A stretch of DNA of 64,000 bases from Blasia pusilla. Taxonomy: Eukaryota; Marchantiophyta; Marchantiopsida; Blasiales. Position 1 is the first letter of the stretch. Each line of letters starts with the position of its first letter. The position numbers and the translations under genes were made by a program. Positions 23,126 through 35,606 of this stretch are shown here, piece by piece. The stretch lies in assembly GCA_050084515.1 (NCBI GenBank), contig CM114271.1, positions 59,024,001 to 59,088,000 on the forward strand, given 5' to 3'. Under the pieces are notes generated by a model that did not search any database, had not been told where the DNA came from, and saw nothing but the letters and a program-made list of their open reading frames with translations.

Positions 23126-26100
23126 TGAAAGGTAAGGTATTGATAAAAAAATTAATTTGTTATAATGTTGTTTTAAAATAGAGAATTCATCACATGCCCT
23201 TCTAATCCCAAAATGTATGGCATGGGCATTCATGTAGGGGGGCATTCAAGTAACAAACTGGGGCAGAGGTTAGAGACCAAGGCGTATAGGGTTAGGCACC
23301 GTGGAATGGTCCTAACTAATAACTATTCACAAAGAACACCTTCTTATAGGTCATATAAGACGAACAAGGAATCGAAAATAAATGTTGAATTATTATAATT
23401 AAACTTTTATTTTTGAAAGCTAAGCTAAATCTACACATGCATGTTATATAATAGGTCCGGACTGAGCTACATTCACATTCCAATTGTGAAAATCTATCCA
23501 TCAGAATGCTATGGAAGTTTTGGACGATGAGAACGGTTACGAGCTCCACAATAAAAAAAAAAACCAGCCATCGTAAGAAATCCATTTCTATTACAAGTTA
23601 ATTAATTTCAACCACGTAACGAAATATGCATACGTTGTTTACTTTTTATTATTATCTTCCCTAGAGAAACGTCGTTTATTAGTTCGTCTTAACCGCTGAA
23701 GTTTAGTCCTCTCATACTTTGACGAAAGGATTAGGGCGCCTTGCTTAGTCAACGAAGCTCTAGAAACTCGTCCAGCACGTGGAAGCTTGGAAACTGATGG
23801 GTCTACTGCTCACGCCAAATATAGAGCCTAAACCCTACACACCTCTACGCAGTGAGTGAGAGGCGCGTATAAAAAGTCACTTACTTCCAAAGGAGAATGG
23901 CGGAAAGGCCTTACGCTTTTTCACCTTAATCCCTTCTTTTCCCGATAGAACCGCTCATCACTTTTGCTACTTCTCGCCATTAGCTAGATCCTAGCAATGA
24001 TCTTTTGTTGGGACACAGTTTGCATGCTCTGGTTGCGTAAAGGCCCCCCCCAACTCCATTTCCCAATCAAAGCACGTGAGAAAAATGGTGTTTAGTGCTT
24101 AGGCTTGAGCACGGATGGATGGATGTTGTGGTCCATGGACAAGTCAATGGCACGAGGCTCCTACGAGTTTTTCTTTTTGTCCTCCATTTCATACCATTGT
24201 GGTTTTACAGTTTTTAATGGGATTTTTTTTTAATGTATTGTGTGAGTTTTAGGAGAAAGGTTTATTTGTGGGTCTAATAAATCTGTAAGAAAGGGTGAAG
24301 TGTGTGATGGAAGATGTAACATGAAAGGCGATGTAATTATAGAATATGGAAGAGTTGAGAGTGATTTGGTTTAGGCTTACAATATGCATGGGTTGAATCT
24401 TTGTCATGGAAAATACGATTGACTGCATTTCTAAGTAATAAAACTCTGCGTCTCCTTTTCGTTACTATATGACCGAGTCTTTCTTTATGACGTGGAGTGT
24501 GATTTGATTTTTCATAAATTTAAAAGCCTGATTAGATAAGGCACTTATTATAGAGTCGGCGTGATCACTCTCGCAAGTAGTGTAGAACGCATTGCAAATG
24601 AATGTAAGAGACTCTTATTCTTGGGTACATTTCTAGGGATCTCATGGCGTCATAAAGTCCGACCTCTACTTCTCCTAGCTTCACCCCAAAGCACTCCCAA
24701 CCTTCGGTTGAGTCCCAAAGACTCAACCGGTTGCGTATTCCTTAGGTAGCCAAGAAATTGCCAAGCACTAATCAAGTCGGGTCTCCCCAAGTGCGTACTG
24801 TCTTCCCAACAAGCCTCAAGATCAAGACTCGGATCAAGATGGCCTGGAAAAGCTCTCTACTCATCTCACCACTCCACCGGAAATTCCCTGTGCCCCTAAC
24901 ATACTCTAACTCGGTAGTTCCCCCCCTCCCCCCATGGTCCAGGGTTGAGCCCTGAACAGGCGATGGATGCAACTCTTGGCTCCCCAAACGCATCTTGGAG
25001 CTTGGACCCGTGTTTCATGCGTCTCACAGCTAGCAGGTGTCTTGCCTCCCCATTTGGCATCTCATAGTTGTCTTATTGTACGTCTCGTTTCATGACCAGT
25101 CTCGCCCATCTTGGCTACTCACATGTTCTTGGCTTCTCGCCCTTGACTTGGCGCTTGGCTCCAAGGTCTCAAAACCTTGCTTGCCTTGGCTTTGTCCCCA
25201 ATAGTAGTAACACCCCTTTCTCGCATGAGACTAGTAACAAGACAAGCGCGCGTCTCTCCTAGTGTTAGTCCCACGTCTGGTTGGTTCCGTTGTCCTTCCT
25301 AGTCTTGCAACTAGCTAGTTTAGGTTCCGACTTGGATGGGTCACACTAAGGTCTTTCCTCCTTGGATTCGTGATCATGACTGGCTTTCTAGGTCCCTGCT
25401 AGCATGGGCGCCATAGACGTAGCTACTCGCAATGGGAAGTGGGGGGGATTCCAAGAGTTTTTTTTAGAGTCCTCTTTTTCCGAGCACTACTACTTTGCAA
25501 GTGTATTGCAAGTATGTTTTTTCAAGTTTCATTAATTGGAATCTTTGGCAAATAAGATAAATTATGAATATATTTATTTTGCAAGTGTAATATATATTGT
25601 GACTACTAGAAGCCGTAAAGTACTCATAGTCTCATAGAAAAAGAAACTAAGTGGTTTATGAAATTGTAAGTAAACCACAACCATAACTTGAAACAAATTC
25701 TATGCCGCAAGTGTCGACTTGTAAGTGCTCACAATTTCACAAGTCTTCAACTTGGACTTATAACATTCTTATGATTTTTTCTGGGTACTTTAAAGTTCTA
25801 AGGATGGGGTTCTAAGGATGTCCAAAAAGGTCTTTTCTCCCTTCTTCCAACAAAAAAAATTTGATATGAGGATTGAAATAAGTTGTTAGTTGATATGGTG
25901 TTATAGTTTAAGTTGATGTCGCACAAGGTACAAAACACCTATGGAGAAATTACTTAGAAGTATGATGCCAAATTATTTCACAATAATCTTGATAGCGAAT
26001 AAGCGTTGGTTGAAAACACAAAGGTTAGGGATAGAAGCATAGCAAATACAAGATAGCTACAAGTAGGAGAATAAAAAACCTTTGAGGAGTATTTCCAACA

Positions 26101-26289
26101 ACTTGGGATCCAAACTAATCATTCCGCCAAGAGAATGGCACTTGGGCTCTATATAGGAAGAAGCTTATGAATGGAAGAAGTTATGAAAATTAATGAGAGA
26201 TAAGAGAAAAGAATAAAGAGGAGGATGATTAACATGATACATTACAATCTAATAGAGTTTTTAATGATATGTGCACATATTTTGTACAA
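23126..26289. other. Intergenic DNA, no gene seen
   Basis: A TATAAAAAG near 23869 with a CACGTG-containing stretch near 23775 looks promoter-like, but no coding sequence follows. The 24560-25440 stretch is C-rich and repetitive in feel (many ccttgg, ttggct words); it may be an old element. Confidence 0.35.
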
Positions 26290-26740
26290 TAAAAAATTAT
26301 GTTGAAGCATGTTTTAGCTCATCTAAGTGAGTATTCCATACTAATCTACTATCTCAAAGTTCATATTGGATCACACTTTGCCCATCTCTTGGAGGGCGTA
26401 TTACTATGGGGAATATGCATTAAGGAACAATTGATTTTCATGAAATGTTGGGATCTTTGGACCCCATCTTTCCATGGATATGATCATAGAATCCCAAATG
26501 AAATTATTTAATTTTTTCTCTAGTTATGGTTTGATTATTGATCATAATCAAAGACTTTCACTTTCTCTTGACATCCTCTTTTTGATATTTTCAATTTTTT
26601 TGTTATTTTCTTCTTGAATATAAGTTTAAGGAATTTTTGGTCTTGTTATGATTTTCTTGATGAGCTAATCCTTTTATAACAAGTGGATCTTCTATTATTT
26701 CTTCCCTATCCCTTCAACTTTACATATTTATTTTATGACT
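26290..26740. repeat. Dispersed repeat related to 5138-5950
   Basis: Same block order as the 5.6-5.95 kb segment: gggatctttgga, then atcctctttttg, then ttgatgagct and ttctattatttcttcccta. Unrecognised; diverged by many substitutions and indels. Confidence 0.45.
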
Positions 26741-29700
26741 ATTTTACTCAAAAATATTTCTTACTTTTCAACATTTTACTTTGCTACTTCATCCTCGCCT
26801 ACATACTCTAATTGTTAGAAAAAATTCCAAGTTAAGAGTCTCGGGATGGCTCCATTGACACCATAGAATTTTTTCTTTTGTCCATATATTAAACTTCTCC
26901 TTGTTCTCCTTCACATGATTTCCAATCATAAATTTTCTTTAATCTAACTACAACTCTCTCGATCTTAGTTTTTTCTTGATGAGACCCAACATTCTCATTG
27001 GGAGTCTTACCATTTATCTGAGTTTCTCTTTCTCTTTATTGTTATTTAGGATTTGCTCCCTTATCTTGAATGATAAGACTAAGTCAAATTCTCTTGCCAA
27101 CATTGGAAAAAAATTTGGTTATAAAACCATTCTTTGGTAGAAAAACGATAGATCTCAATTGGTTTCACTCTTGCACCCGAAATCCTTCAACTTTAGTTCA
27201 AAAATTTTATTACACCATAACTATTTCCAAAGTTTTGAATCTCAAATTTTCATTAAACCAAAGTTTGACAAACCTTCATTTAAGATTTCATTGATTCTAG
27301 TCTTGTTGGTACTTAGACCAAAAAAATGACAACGAAGGGATCTCGCTAAGAAAAAATAGCCAGTTCCTTTTCATCTTCAATATGCCAACATTCCACTTTC
27401 ATGAATATCCAAAATCTGTTGCGAAGTAAAAATGTTAAATCTTGAAAATTACATTGTATTAAAATCGTGGAATAAAGCGTCTCACACACGAGAACTAGAA
27501 CAAGGTTTCAACTCTTGAATCTGACAATAGGAGATTTGTAAAATTTCAAAAGTATATATTAACCAAAAGTAGTTGTAGTTAGCATAGTTAGATACATGAA
27601 AAAATTACAAATTATAGTATTAACAACATAAGCTACGAAAGCATACGTAAGCTATTTTCTGATCATACTAGTCCAAGTTAACTCAACATCATTAATAGTC
27701 CCGAGAACTAATGGTGGAATTTCCATTGCTAGACTCACCACAATGGACTAAAAAATTGGAGATGAAACTTGAAAATGTTATGAATCAGTTACGTTATTGA
27801 GTGAATTTGGCCATATTTGAGCTTAAAAGTGACAAGTAGATGCACTTTCTTATGAATTTTTTTTCAAAGGATAGAAATACGTAAGGATTATTTAAAAAAT
27901 GACAAGTCAATGTATATAAAAAGCAAGGGTTGATATTTTCCATGTAGAAGTGAAGAAGGAAAATGGATCGCTAGATATCTACAATAACTCAAGATTCATA
28001 CAAGGAATCAATGATTTAAAAATTCTGATGAACTTTTTCCTCCAAAATGTTACTTGCAATGTATTGTGACAATAAAAAAAATAAGTTTTTTATGTAGTGA
28101 GTGCTCCAATAGAAATATACACAACATAATTTATTTCATAGTTAAAATTATAATTTTGAAGATATTTTTTGGGTTGTATGAGATCCGTATGCTATCTAAG
28201 CATAATTTGAAGTCTTTAAGTGATTACGATACTAGTTATTCATTTGTATAAAAAAATAGAAGAGAGTATTCTTAAGCACATTTTTCATCAATTAAAAAAT
28301 CACTATACTGAAGAGAGATCATCCGTAAGAAATCCCTCATCTATGGTCAATTTCTTTATTCGAAGTGAAAGACCTAGGAACAGATGAGCCATCTTGCCAA
28401 GTCTTAAATGGATGGGGAGAAAAGCTTATAATTGATCCCATTTTCCAAAAAACAAAAAACAAGCGCAGGTGGACGATCCATCGACTCATCACTATTTGGA
28501 TATGTAGACAATCTAGGAGCTTGAGAACCATACAAGAACCAGTCATATTATGGATTGTCTTTGCCTAGAAGGCACAGTCCGAATAGAATTCCTACAAGCG
28601 GACGCTATTTGGTCTACCATTATTCCTTTATTAGAAAAGGAAGACAAGTTAAGGTAATCCTAGATCATCAAGTTCTTTGTAGGTTGCCAACGAGAGATTT
28701 GCACATTAGAATTATAAGTTTAATTCATGTGTTATCAAGATTAAATTTTGAAGGAAACCTTTCGAGATCTAGTTGTGATTCAAGTGAAAATAAAACCAAG
28801 AATCTTATTGACATTATAAGATGCACAAGCCAAAGTGGTGGATGGTCAAACATCTTCTCACGAATTCAAAATTGATCATCAATTAGTCTTTGCGTAAAAA
28901 ATATTTTCAAGCAATGAATTAAGGAGTCCATAATTTTTTTCCTCTTTTTGTATTCCTTTTTGCATTTCTCCTCCTCTCTCCACATTTTTGGGTTATTCTT
29001 GATTTTCCTTATGCTCTTATTATGACATTTTCCTTATCTAATAAAATGCACACAATTTATTTTTGAAGTGAATCCATATGGAAGAGTCTAAATAATTTTC
29101 TGAGTCACATGATTTTTGTTTTTGGGTTTCTAAAGTCACTTTGGTTTTCTAAAAGTTTAATCGACTTCCTACTCAATGTTTCTAAAGTGTAGGGCTATCT
29201 TCAAGAAGGTTGTTGATCCTATTTTCTTTGGCCTTTTCCAAATCCAATTTTTTTCACCGACTAATATATTATGACTACCCATACCCTTACTGTGGTATGG
29301 GATGGGCAATTGTGGATCACAGTTGTGACTTAAATTATATTTTTCAATTGTCTTTTCAAAAGAGGATTGTAAGATAATATATTGTTTTTAAGAACTACTA
29401 CCATGCGTCATAACAAGAATTTTTTGATTTACAATACCATATATTGTAATCCCAACGTTTTGACTTGTAACACACAATTATCGAAACTCAGAATTATGAA
29501 AATTTCCATAGGGTTACTTTGAGTAGCCTTCTTATGGGAAACCATCCCTCAAAGTGCCCATAAATCTATTCCTAACCCTACAATACCTAATCACAATACT
29601 CAACGAACCAAAATATTTTCAACAATGCTTCTTTACGAGCATCCCAATATTTGGACACTTTGTGTTGGGTTGGCCAATTCAAAATTCAGTTTTTTTAAGC

Positions 29701-30800
29701 CACTATCTCTTCCCATGGTTTTGTCAAGTGAATCGTAAAATCTTTATTATTGGCTTTAAAAGGTTTCCAAAATTTTCCAATGCCCGATTTTTGGAATGCA
29801 AAGAAATGGTAAGCAAGTGGAACTACTAACCACATGGATCATCAAGGTATGATTTGCAAGCTTCATGTGGCTCCACACAAATTCTAATCACCGAAATCAG
29901 ATTGCTTTTGTTGCCTCCTTTCGATTATTCCTTAAGGCAAGAGGGCATAGAACTAAAATCGTATCTAAAATTATATCGATCAAAACACCTCTTGCGCGCA
30001 TGGTGCATTTCCACCATGTGCATAAGAGATGGATAAATAGGTAGTGAGACACCACTCCATCAAACAATTGTTGATAGGTCTAATGAGATGAAACACAACC
30101 AATGACACTTGTAAAAATGTATAGTATTACTTGCGCTAGTAGGAGTTAGCGATTGTAAAATGTTTTATGGATTCCATGTGTGCTTTTTACAAATACTAAA
30201 TTTAGTCATATAAGATTTTGAACTCCTTGAAATTAAAAGTCATCAATTTTCCCTCTTAAAATTTACTTACACACTTTTCTTCTTAAATTTGCTTTCTTCC
30301 AAAACCACCTCCAACAAAAAGTCTCATCCGAAAATATTTGTTGTTACACTCTACACGTCACGAAATGGGTGTCCACAATCCAACCACACTAGTAAGGTGC
30401 CCTTGCGATGCACTTAAAATAAATAAAAAAACATTGAAAGTTTTGTGAGTGTATAACGGGTAAAAAGAAAGGATTAATAATGTCGCACACCATTCGAATT
30501 TTTTCCCCGTCGTCCGTAACACGTGAAACATTTTCTTATTGTCACATATCAAACATAATAATATAAATGGCACATATCAAACATAAAAATATTTGCAATT
30601 AGGAAGGACTTCCATAATAATATAAATGGCGTGAATTGGAATCCCAACTCGACAATATATAAATGAGTGCGAAAAAGAATGATAATCTTTGACAATACAT
30701 AGATGAGTGCGAAGAAAAAGAATGATAATCCGAAGATCAGATGCTTCCAATAATTGGCGCAATCTACTCCTGCTAAGTAGATGCTGCCCGACTTCGTCTC
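26741..30800. other. AT-rich intergenic DNA, no gene seen
   Basis: No recognisable coding region. Open frames (for example 28555-28875, 29554-29829) are short and AT-driven. Near 30547-30720 short words such as cacatatcaaacataa and aatgataatc recur. Confidence 0.35.
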
Positions 30801-31830
30801 TCGCCGTGCGCAGTGTGGCGGTGCGCGATTGGTTGGTGGCAGCGTGAGAAGTGCTGGCCCGCCCCTACACGAAACGAGAGGAACGGACGAACGAATGACG
30901 CGAAGAAATGCAACCGATGGATATTCTGTCACCACCGAAATGGGCTAGCACACTCGGCTACGTCGTGTCTGATTCCCGTCTGGCGGCAGGTCTCATCCCT
31001 CCGGTTCCAATTCCAGCACCTGCGGCATCGAGTGCGCAGCGGCGTACCCGGTCGGCATTCGCGGCGATGCCGCGCTCAGTTCCCGAAGGAGTCGTCCCCG
31101 GTCGTTCGTTCGTTCGCGCGCTCGTGCGTTCGTTCGTTCACTTCGTTGGATCACGCAGTCAGTCAGTCGGTCGGTCACTCGCTCGTGGACGCGCCTCCTG
31201 CCAATTTCCGCGATTGAGCCTTGCTGCGCTGCTCGCTCCTTCGGCGATCCAGTCAAAACGGGACGCATGCGAGCGAGCGACCTTGGAGAGGTATCAGGCC
31301 GCGGACTGTTTTGGGGAATCGAATCCCGTCTTCTGCGCCTGTGCGCATGCGTGGAGCGAGGAAACTTCGGCCAGCTCGTAAAGGCGATTTCAAAAGCTGT
31401 CACCAACTGTCTGTCAGTATGCGCTTTCGGCTTTCGAGGCTTCAAGCTCCGTAGCCCCAGTGCCCTATTCCTTCCTTCCTTCCTCCCTTACTCACTTCGC
31501 CGAAGCTCCTTCCTTCCTTCCTTACTCACTTCGGAACCGTCCACGGATCGTTCCGTTGCAATTCATTGCTCAGTTTTCTTTCTCTTCAGGGATGTTTTTT
31601 TTTTTCACCGTAAACCATCCACGATTCGTCCATGTGCTTTTTACAAACAAAAAAACAATTCCTGGGAAAGATGCTTCTTGTCCTTGAATCCATTCACGTT
31701 TCGTCCATGAGCTTAACAGGTTTTTTTTTTTTTCTTAAAAACGTCATGAGCGATGGTTTGTTCTTTGAATCCATTTAGGATTGCTCCATGGCCTCTTCGG
31801 AAATTTCTTTTTTTCTTTTGTCACCGAATT
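30801..31830. other. GC-rich island with CGTT and CCTT microsatellites
   Basis: About 650 bp of GC-rich sequence with CGTT-type repeats (31104-31140), GTCG/GTCA repeats (31155-31185) and two CCTTC arrays each ending in actcacttcg (about 31466-31535). Three imperfect about 77-bp repeats follow, each ending in tccatg (near 31632, 31709, 31786) and separated by T runs. The largest plus-strand open frames (30908-31381, 31267-31710) resemble no known family. It may be an orphan promoter region or non-coding transcript. Confidence 0.4.
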
Positions 31831-32021
31831 GGAGTGTTAGCTTTGGTATCTCCATGTTCAAATGAACGTGCATCACTGAATGACGCGTAGTTTGTCCCGT
31901 TTGTGATATTTATGAAGATTTCCGAGCTCGGGTTGTGTGCGGCCCCGAAGGACATTCTCTCGCTTGAGAGAGTGATGTGTAGATAAGTGCAAATCATTCT
32001 ATTTGTGAATTTTATAACAAA

Positions 32022-32208
32022 TCTATATTATTATTGGAGAGTGCCCTTTCTTTTGAAAACTCTCATCCTCTTGATAATTGGCACTTTTAGCCAATAGGAT
32101 CATTTGCCTTCCGAGCTAGTAGGATTGCACGAAATTCATTTTAAATAGTAATCGAGAGTTAATTATGGGAGGTTATTCAAACCCGTGCATCACATGGGCT
32201 TGCACTAG
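32022..32208 (+). mobile_element. Short non-autonomous Helitron (187 bp)
   Basis: Starts TCTATATTATTATTGG and ends CTAG. A 3' hairpin cccgtg-catca-catggg lies 10 nt before the end. The preceding base is A and the following base is T, as Helitron insertion requires. It shares internal blocks (gccaataggat, ttaattatggga) with the segments at 50805 and 51724, so these are one family. Confidence 0.82.
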
Positions 32209-33390
32209 TGATTACTATTACAAGTCCCATAAGAAATGGTCATTATCATGAGTCAAATTTAACTACCAATCACACATTACCATGCGTGGATAGGAAATAC
32301 TTATTTGATGCGGTTCGTCTCTCCTCCATATAAGTAACTATCTTTTAGTATACCATGTTTATCCTCTTTCCAGATTAAAAATCTTGAATTCATTTCTTCC
32401 CGTAAGTTAGTCACCTCTTTCCTTCAATGATGGTGTAAGTGGAGAGAGAGGGAAAGATCCCCTCAAACTTGTTACTCCCCCCCCCTCCCCCTCTTTATTT
32501 CTCTACGGAGGGATGGAGATTTTATCTTTCTTTCACTCACATGGATGAGGTTAATGCGCGTAAACCAATGCGCTAGTTCTATTGTATTTTTGTAAGCATT
32601 TACTATCTCATTGTTGAGACAAGTTCACTTTTTGGTGATGGCAAGAGTAGGCATGATCTTGAAGAGACTTTATGAAGGCTTACAAACGTGGAGCTCTCTA
32701 TTTTTCTTACCACATACCTGAATGTATTGGATGATCCACATCTTCAAATTAAATCTTGGTCGATTACCAAGAAGCTGGTTCTTTACATTTGGATTTTCCA
32801 AAACACTAAATTCCATGGCAACATTGCACTTCTAAGAGCATCCAAAACATTCCCAACTTATTACACAAAATGGAATATAACAAACCTTCATACTTTACTC
32901 ATGATAGATCTCTTGAAGCTCTCTACCATGTGTTTGATATCCTCCAATAAGAATGAAATATCATCGCTGTAAGCTCTAGGAGCTTTGTGGTGATAAGGAA
33001 TATCGGCACGAGCTAAAGTGCTTCTAGAGCTCTTTATATTTCATATTTCCCACAATGAGGACATACTTACTCTTTGTATTTTTGTGTGATTTCCATGTTA
33101 GCACCTCCCTATTAAAAGTGGTATTGGGCAACTTCTACCCCTAGATCCTTCGTCCACCTTGCTTTCGTTGCCTTATCCTAAACGTGTTGGGAGAAAATAT
33201 TTGGGATCTTTCTTTGTACTTGGAATATCTTCAACATCGTCCGCTCCAATCACAATTTTTCTCCCTCTCTAAGGATGATCCCTTTCCTACACTTCTTAAG
33301 ATCAACAACAATTAACTTGACAAAGATCAACAATGGCTAACTTTCAACTTCAAGAAAGTTACAAACCCTCTAATGAAGAAATTTTGAACT
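32209..33390. other. Intergenic DNA, no gene seen
   Basis: Only short open frames. A C-rich run lies at about 32477-32495. Confidence 0.4.
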
Positions 33391-33920
33391 AGGAAGTGAT
33401 TGGTCCTTATACTATAGGCGACCAATCATCTTGCAAACTTAATATAAGGAAGTGATTAATCTCTATATTGTGAGATGACCAATAATTTTTCGAGACTCAC
33501 TTGAAGAAAGTATGAGGCAACTAATGACTTTAAATATTCACTTCAAGGAAGTAATTGATCATCATAGTATGAGGCAACCAATCACTTTGAGATTCATTAC
33601 AAGGAATTGATCAATTTTTGCACTTTAAGGCAAAAAATCACTTTGTAGACTCACTACAAGAAAATGATTGGTCATTTCATTGTGAGATGATTGATCAATT
33701 TATTGACTAACTAAAAGGAAATGATTGGTCATCGTGTTATTTAGCAACCAATCACTTAATTTGAAGACAAAATACAAGGAAGTCATTGATGACTTTACAA
33801 ATTAACTAGAATAAAGTGATTGATTTCTATGCATACTATCAAACGATCGATCACTTTGCGGACCAACTAAAAGGAAATAATCGGTTATCATCCACCGTTA
33901 AGCTATCGATTACTCTGAGT
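33391..33920. repeat. Degenerate minisatellite of about nine 57-bp units
   Basis: Unit starts (aggaa-tgattggtc-like) fall near 33391, 33448, 33547, 33602, 33660, 33717 and 33873, with shortened units near 33505 and 33778. Within a unit, tgattggtc is answered by ggcaaccaatcac, so each unit is a near-palindrome. A related array lies at 46480-46800. Confidence 0.75.
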
Positions 33921-34752
33921 ATGTGGAAAATTAGAATTAGTTGAAAATTCGTACCTCTCAAGATGGGGATGAAGAGCTCCAATTTTTTCTCCTCCGAGTA
34001 TAATATTATGCATGACTCTTAGTCTATCTTGAACCAAGGAAATCTTCATAATAAATTAATCTCATCTTAAGAATATTTTTTTTTATCTTCTGAGCATCAA
34101 CTACCATCAATTATAGTGAAAATTTCCTCATCACTATACTATTGGAGAATTTTGACCATTAACTTCTCATCTTTAATGTCTTGATTTAAAAGTGCGTGCC
34201 AATCGTAGATCTTCAATTCTTCCATGAGTTTGTGAAGCCTTAGACATATCTTTGTTTTGGCTCCCTTCTTTCCTTTCTTTTGGTCTTGGTATAGGATTAT
34301 TCTTCCGAACAAGAAATTGTATCTTGGTATCCATGGGAAAGATCTCACCATGGAGTTTCCAATTTTTTCTAATTTGAAATATCAATTAGAACATCGTATT
34401 GTATATTTGAATCTTCTTCCAATCTCGAGGGATCTAGTCCACAAACTTACATTTATCCCATAGTTGGGGAGATCTCATCTCATTATCCTCGAGGAAAAGC
34501 TTATGACATGCCTTCATTCTTTCAATTGTGATTATGTTATTCCTAGAATATTCTTGATTAATGTTACAAAGTAAGCGCCTTCATTTTGGTCTTTGTAAGA
34601 CCAATATATAATCACTCACATGAAGATCTCTTAGCTTTTTGGTAGGCACAAAAGAAATCCCTATTTTCCCTTGATGCATAAATCCCACCCAAGATTTGGT
34701 AGTCGCATGAACAAATGGATTTTTTTGATAAATTCCAAAAGCATTTATATTT
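33921..34752. other. AT-rich intergenic DNA, no gene seen
   Basis: No recognisable coding content. Confidence 0.4.
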
Positions 34753-34800
34753 TCCTCCATATGGAAAATAGAAATGCTTAAACATTTTCCATATGGAGGA
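34753..34800. repeat. Perfect 17-bp inverted repeat with 14-nt loop
   Basis: Arms 34753-34769 and 34784-34800 (tcctccatatggaaaat and complement). No target duplication noticed. Confidence 0.85.
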
Positions 34801-35606
34801 TGTGTATTTCCCTAATCATGTGGTTTATAGGTAAGGAATCATCTTCGGAGAAGATCCAATTCTTAATATAGAGAAATATCATAGTCAGGGAAATTTGATG
34901 CGCCCTAAGAACGTTCTCCATGGCAACCCTGCTCTCGATTTGTGACTCATTTTTCTGCCAAGCTATCAATATTTGGTATTCGTGTGAACTAATGGGTTTT
35001 TTTCGATAAATTCCAATCCTTTAATTTATTTTTGGATAAATTTTTTTCCCACAATACTACAAAATGGGAACTTCAATCAACACATAAGGTTTTTTAAGCA
35101 TCAATGCTTTTATGTTTTCCATAATGCTTGGTGTTTGAGAAGAGAAGAGAGGAAAGAGAAGGCACAATTTCAGTTTGGGAGAAGGAAGTTTTATTTAGAG
35201 CTCAGCAGGTGCAGATTTTAGGTGGAGCTTTGACGGTGATAAAACTTTGGAGGCATTTTTAAAGGCTTTCCCGGTCGATTAAGCCGTCTGGGTCCGCAAC
35301 AGCTAGAACGACACCAAAGGCTTATTCAAGCCTTCTTGTAGAGCTTGTCAAGAGCTTTCCAACATACCCTGTCGCTCAATTCTGACATTATGAGCTCGTG
35401 CAGTAGCAATTTCAGTGTAGGAAAGTGTAATTGGTGAAGAAAAGTTGTGGAGTTTGCTCTCTACAGGCCAATTTCAACTAGTTCTTTCATACAATTGATC
35501 AATTTTGGCAAATTTCAGATCGATTTCTGTGTAGGAGTGGTCTATGCTTCAATTGGAGTAGTAGAAAGCATGAAATTTAATTTTTTTGTGAGTGAAATCG
35601 TTCGTC
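34801..35606. other. Upstream flank or leader of the Copia element
   Basis: A 5' LTR should lie here, but nothing in it matches the 3' LTR at 44091. The 5' LTR is lost or too diverged to see. The purine-rich stretch near 35140-35195 may be leader sequence. Confidence 0.35.

Noticed and set aside
30908-31381. 157-codon plus-strand open frame in the 31-kb island
   Set aside because: Low-complexity Arg/Ser/Ala-rich translation of microsatellites, with equally long frames on the other strand; no known domain.
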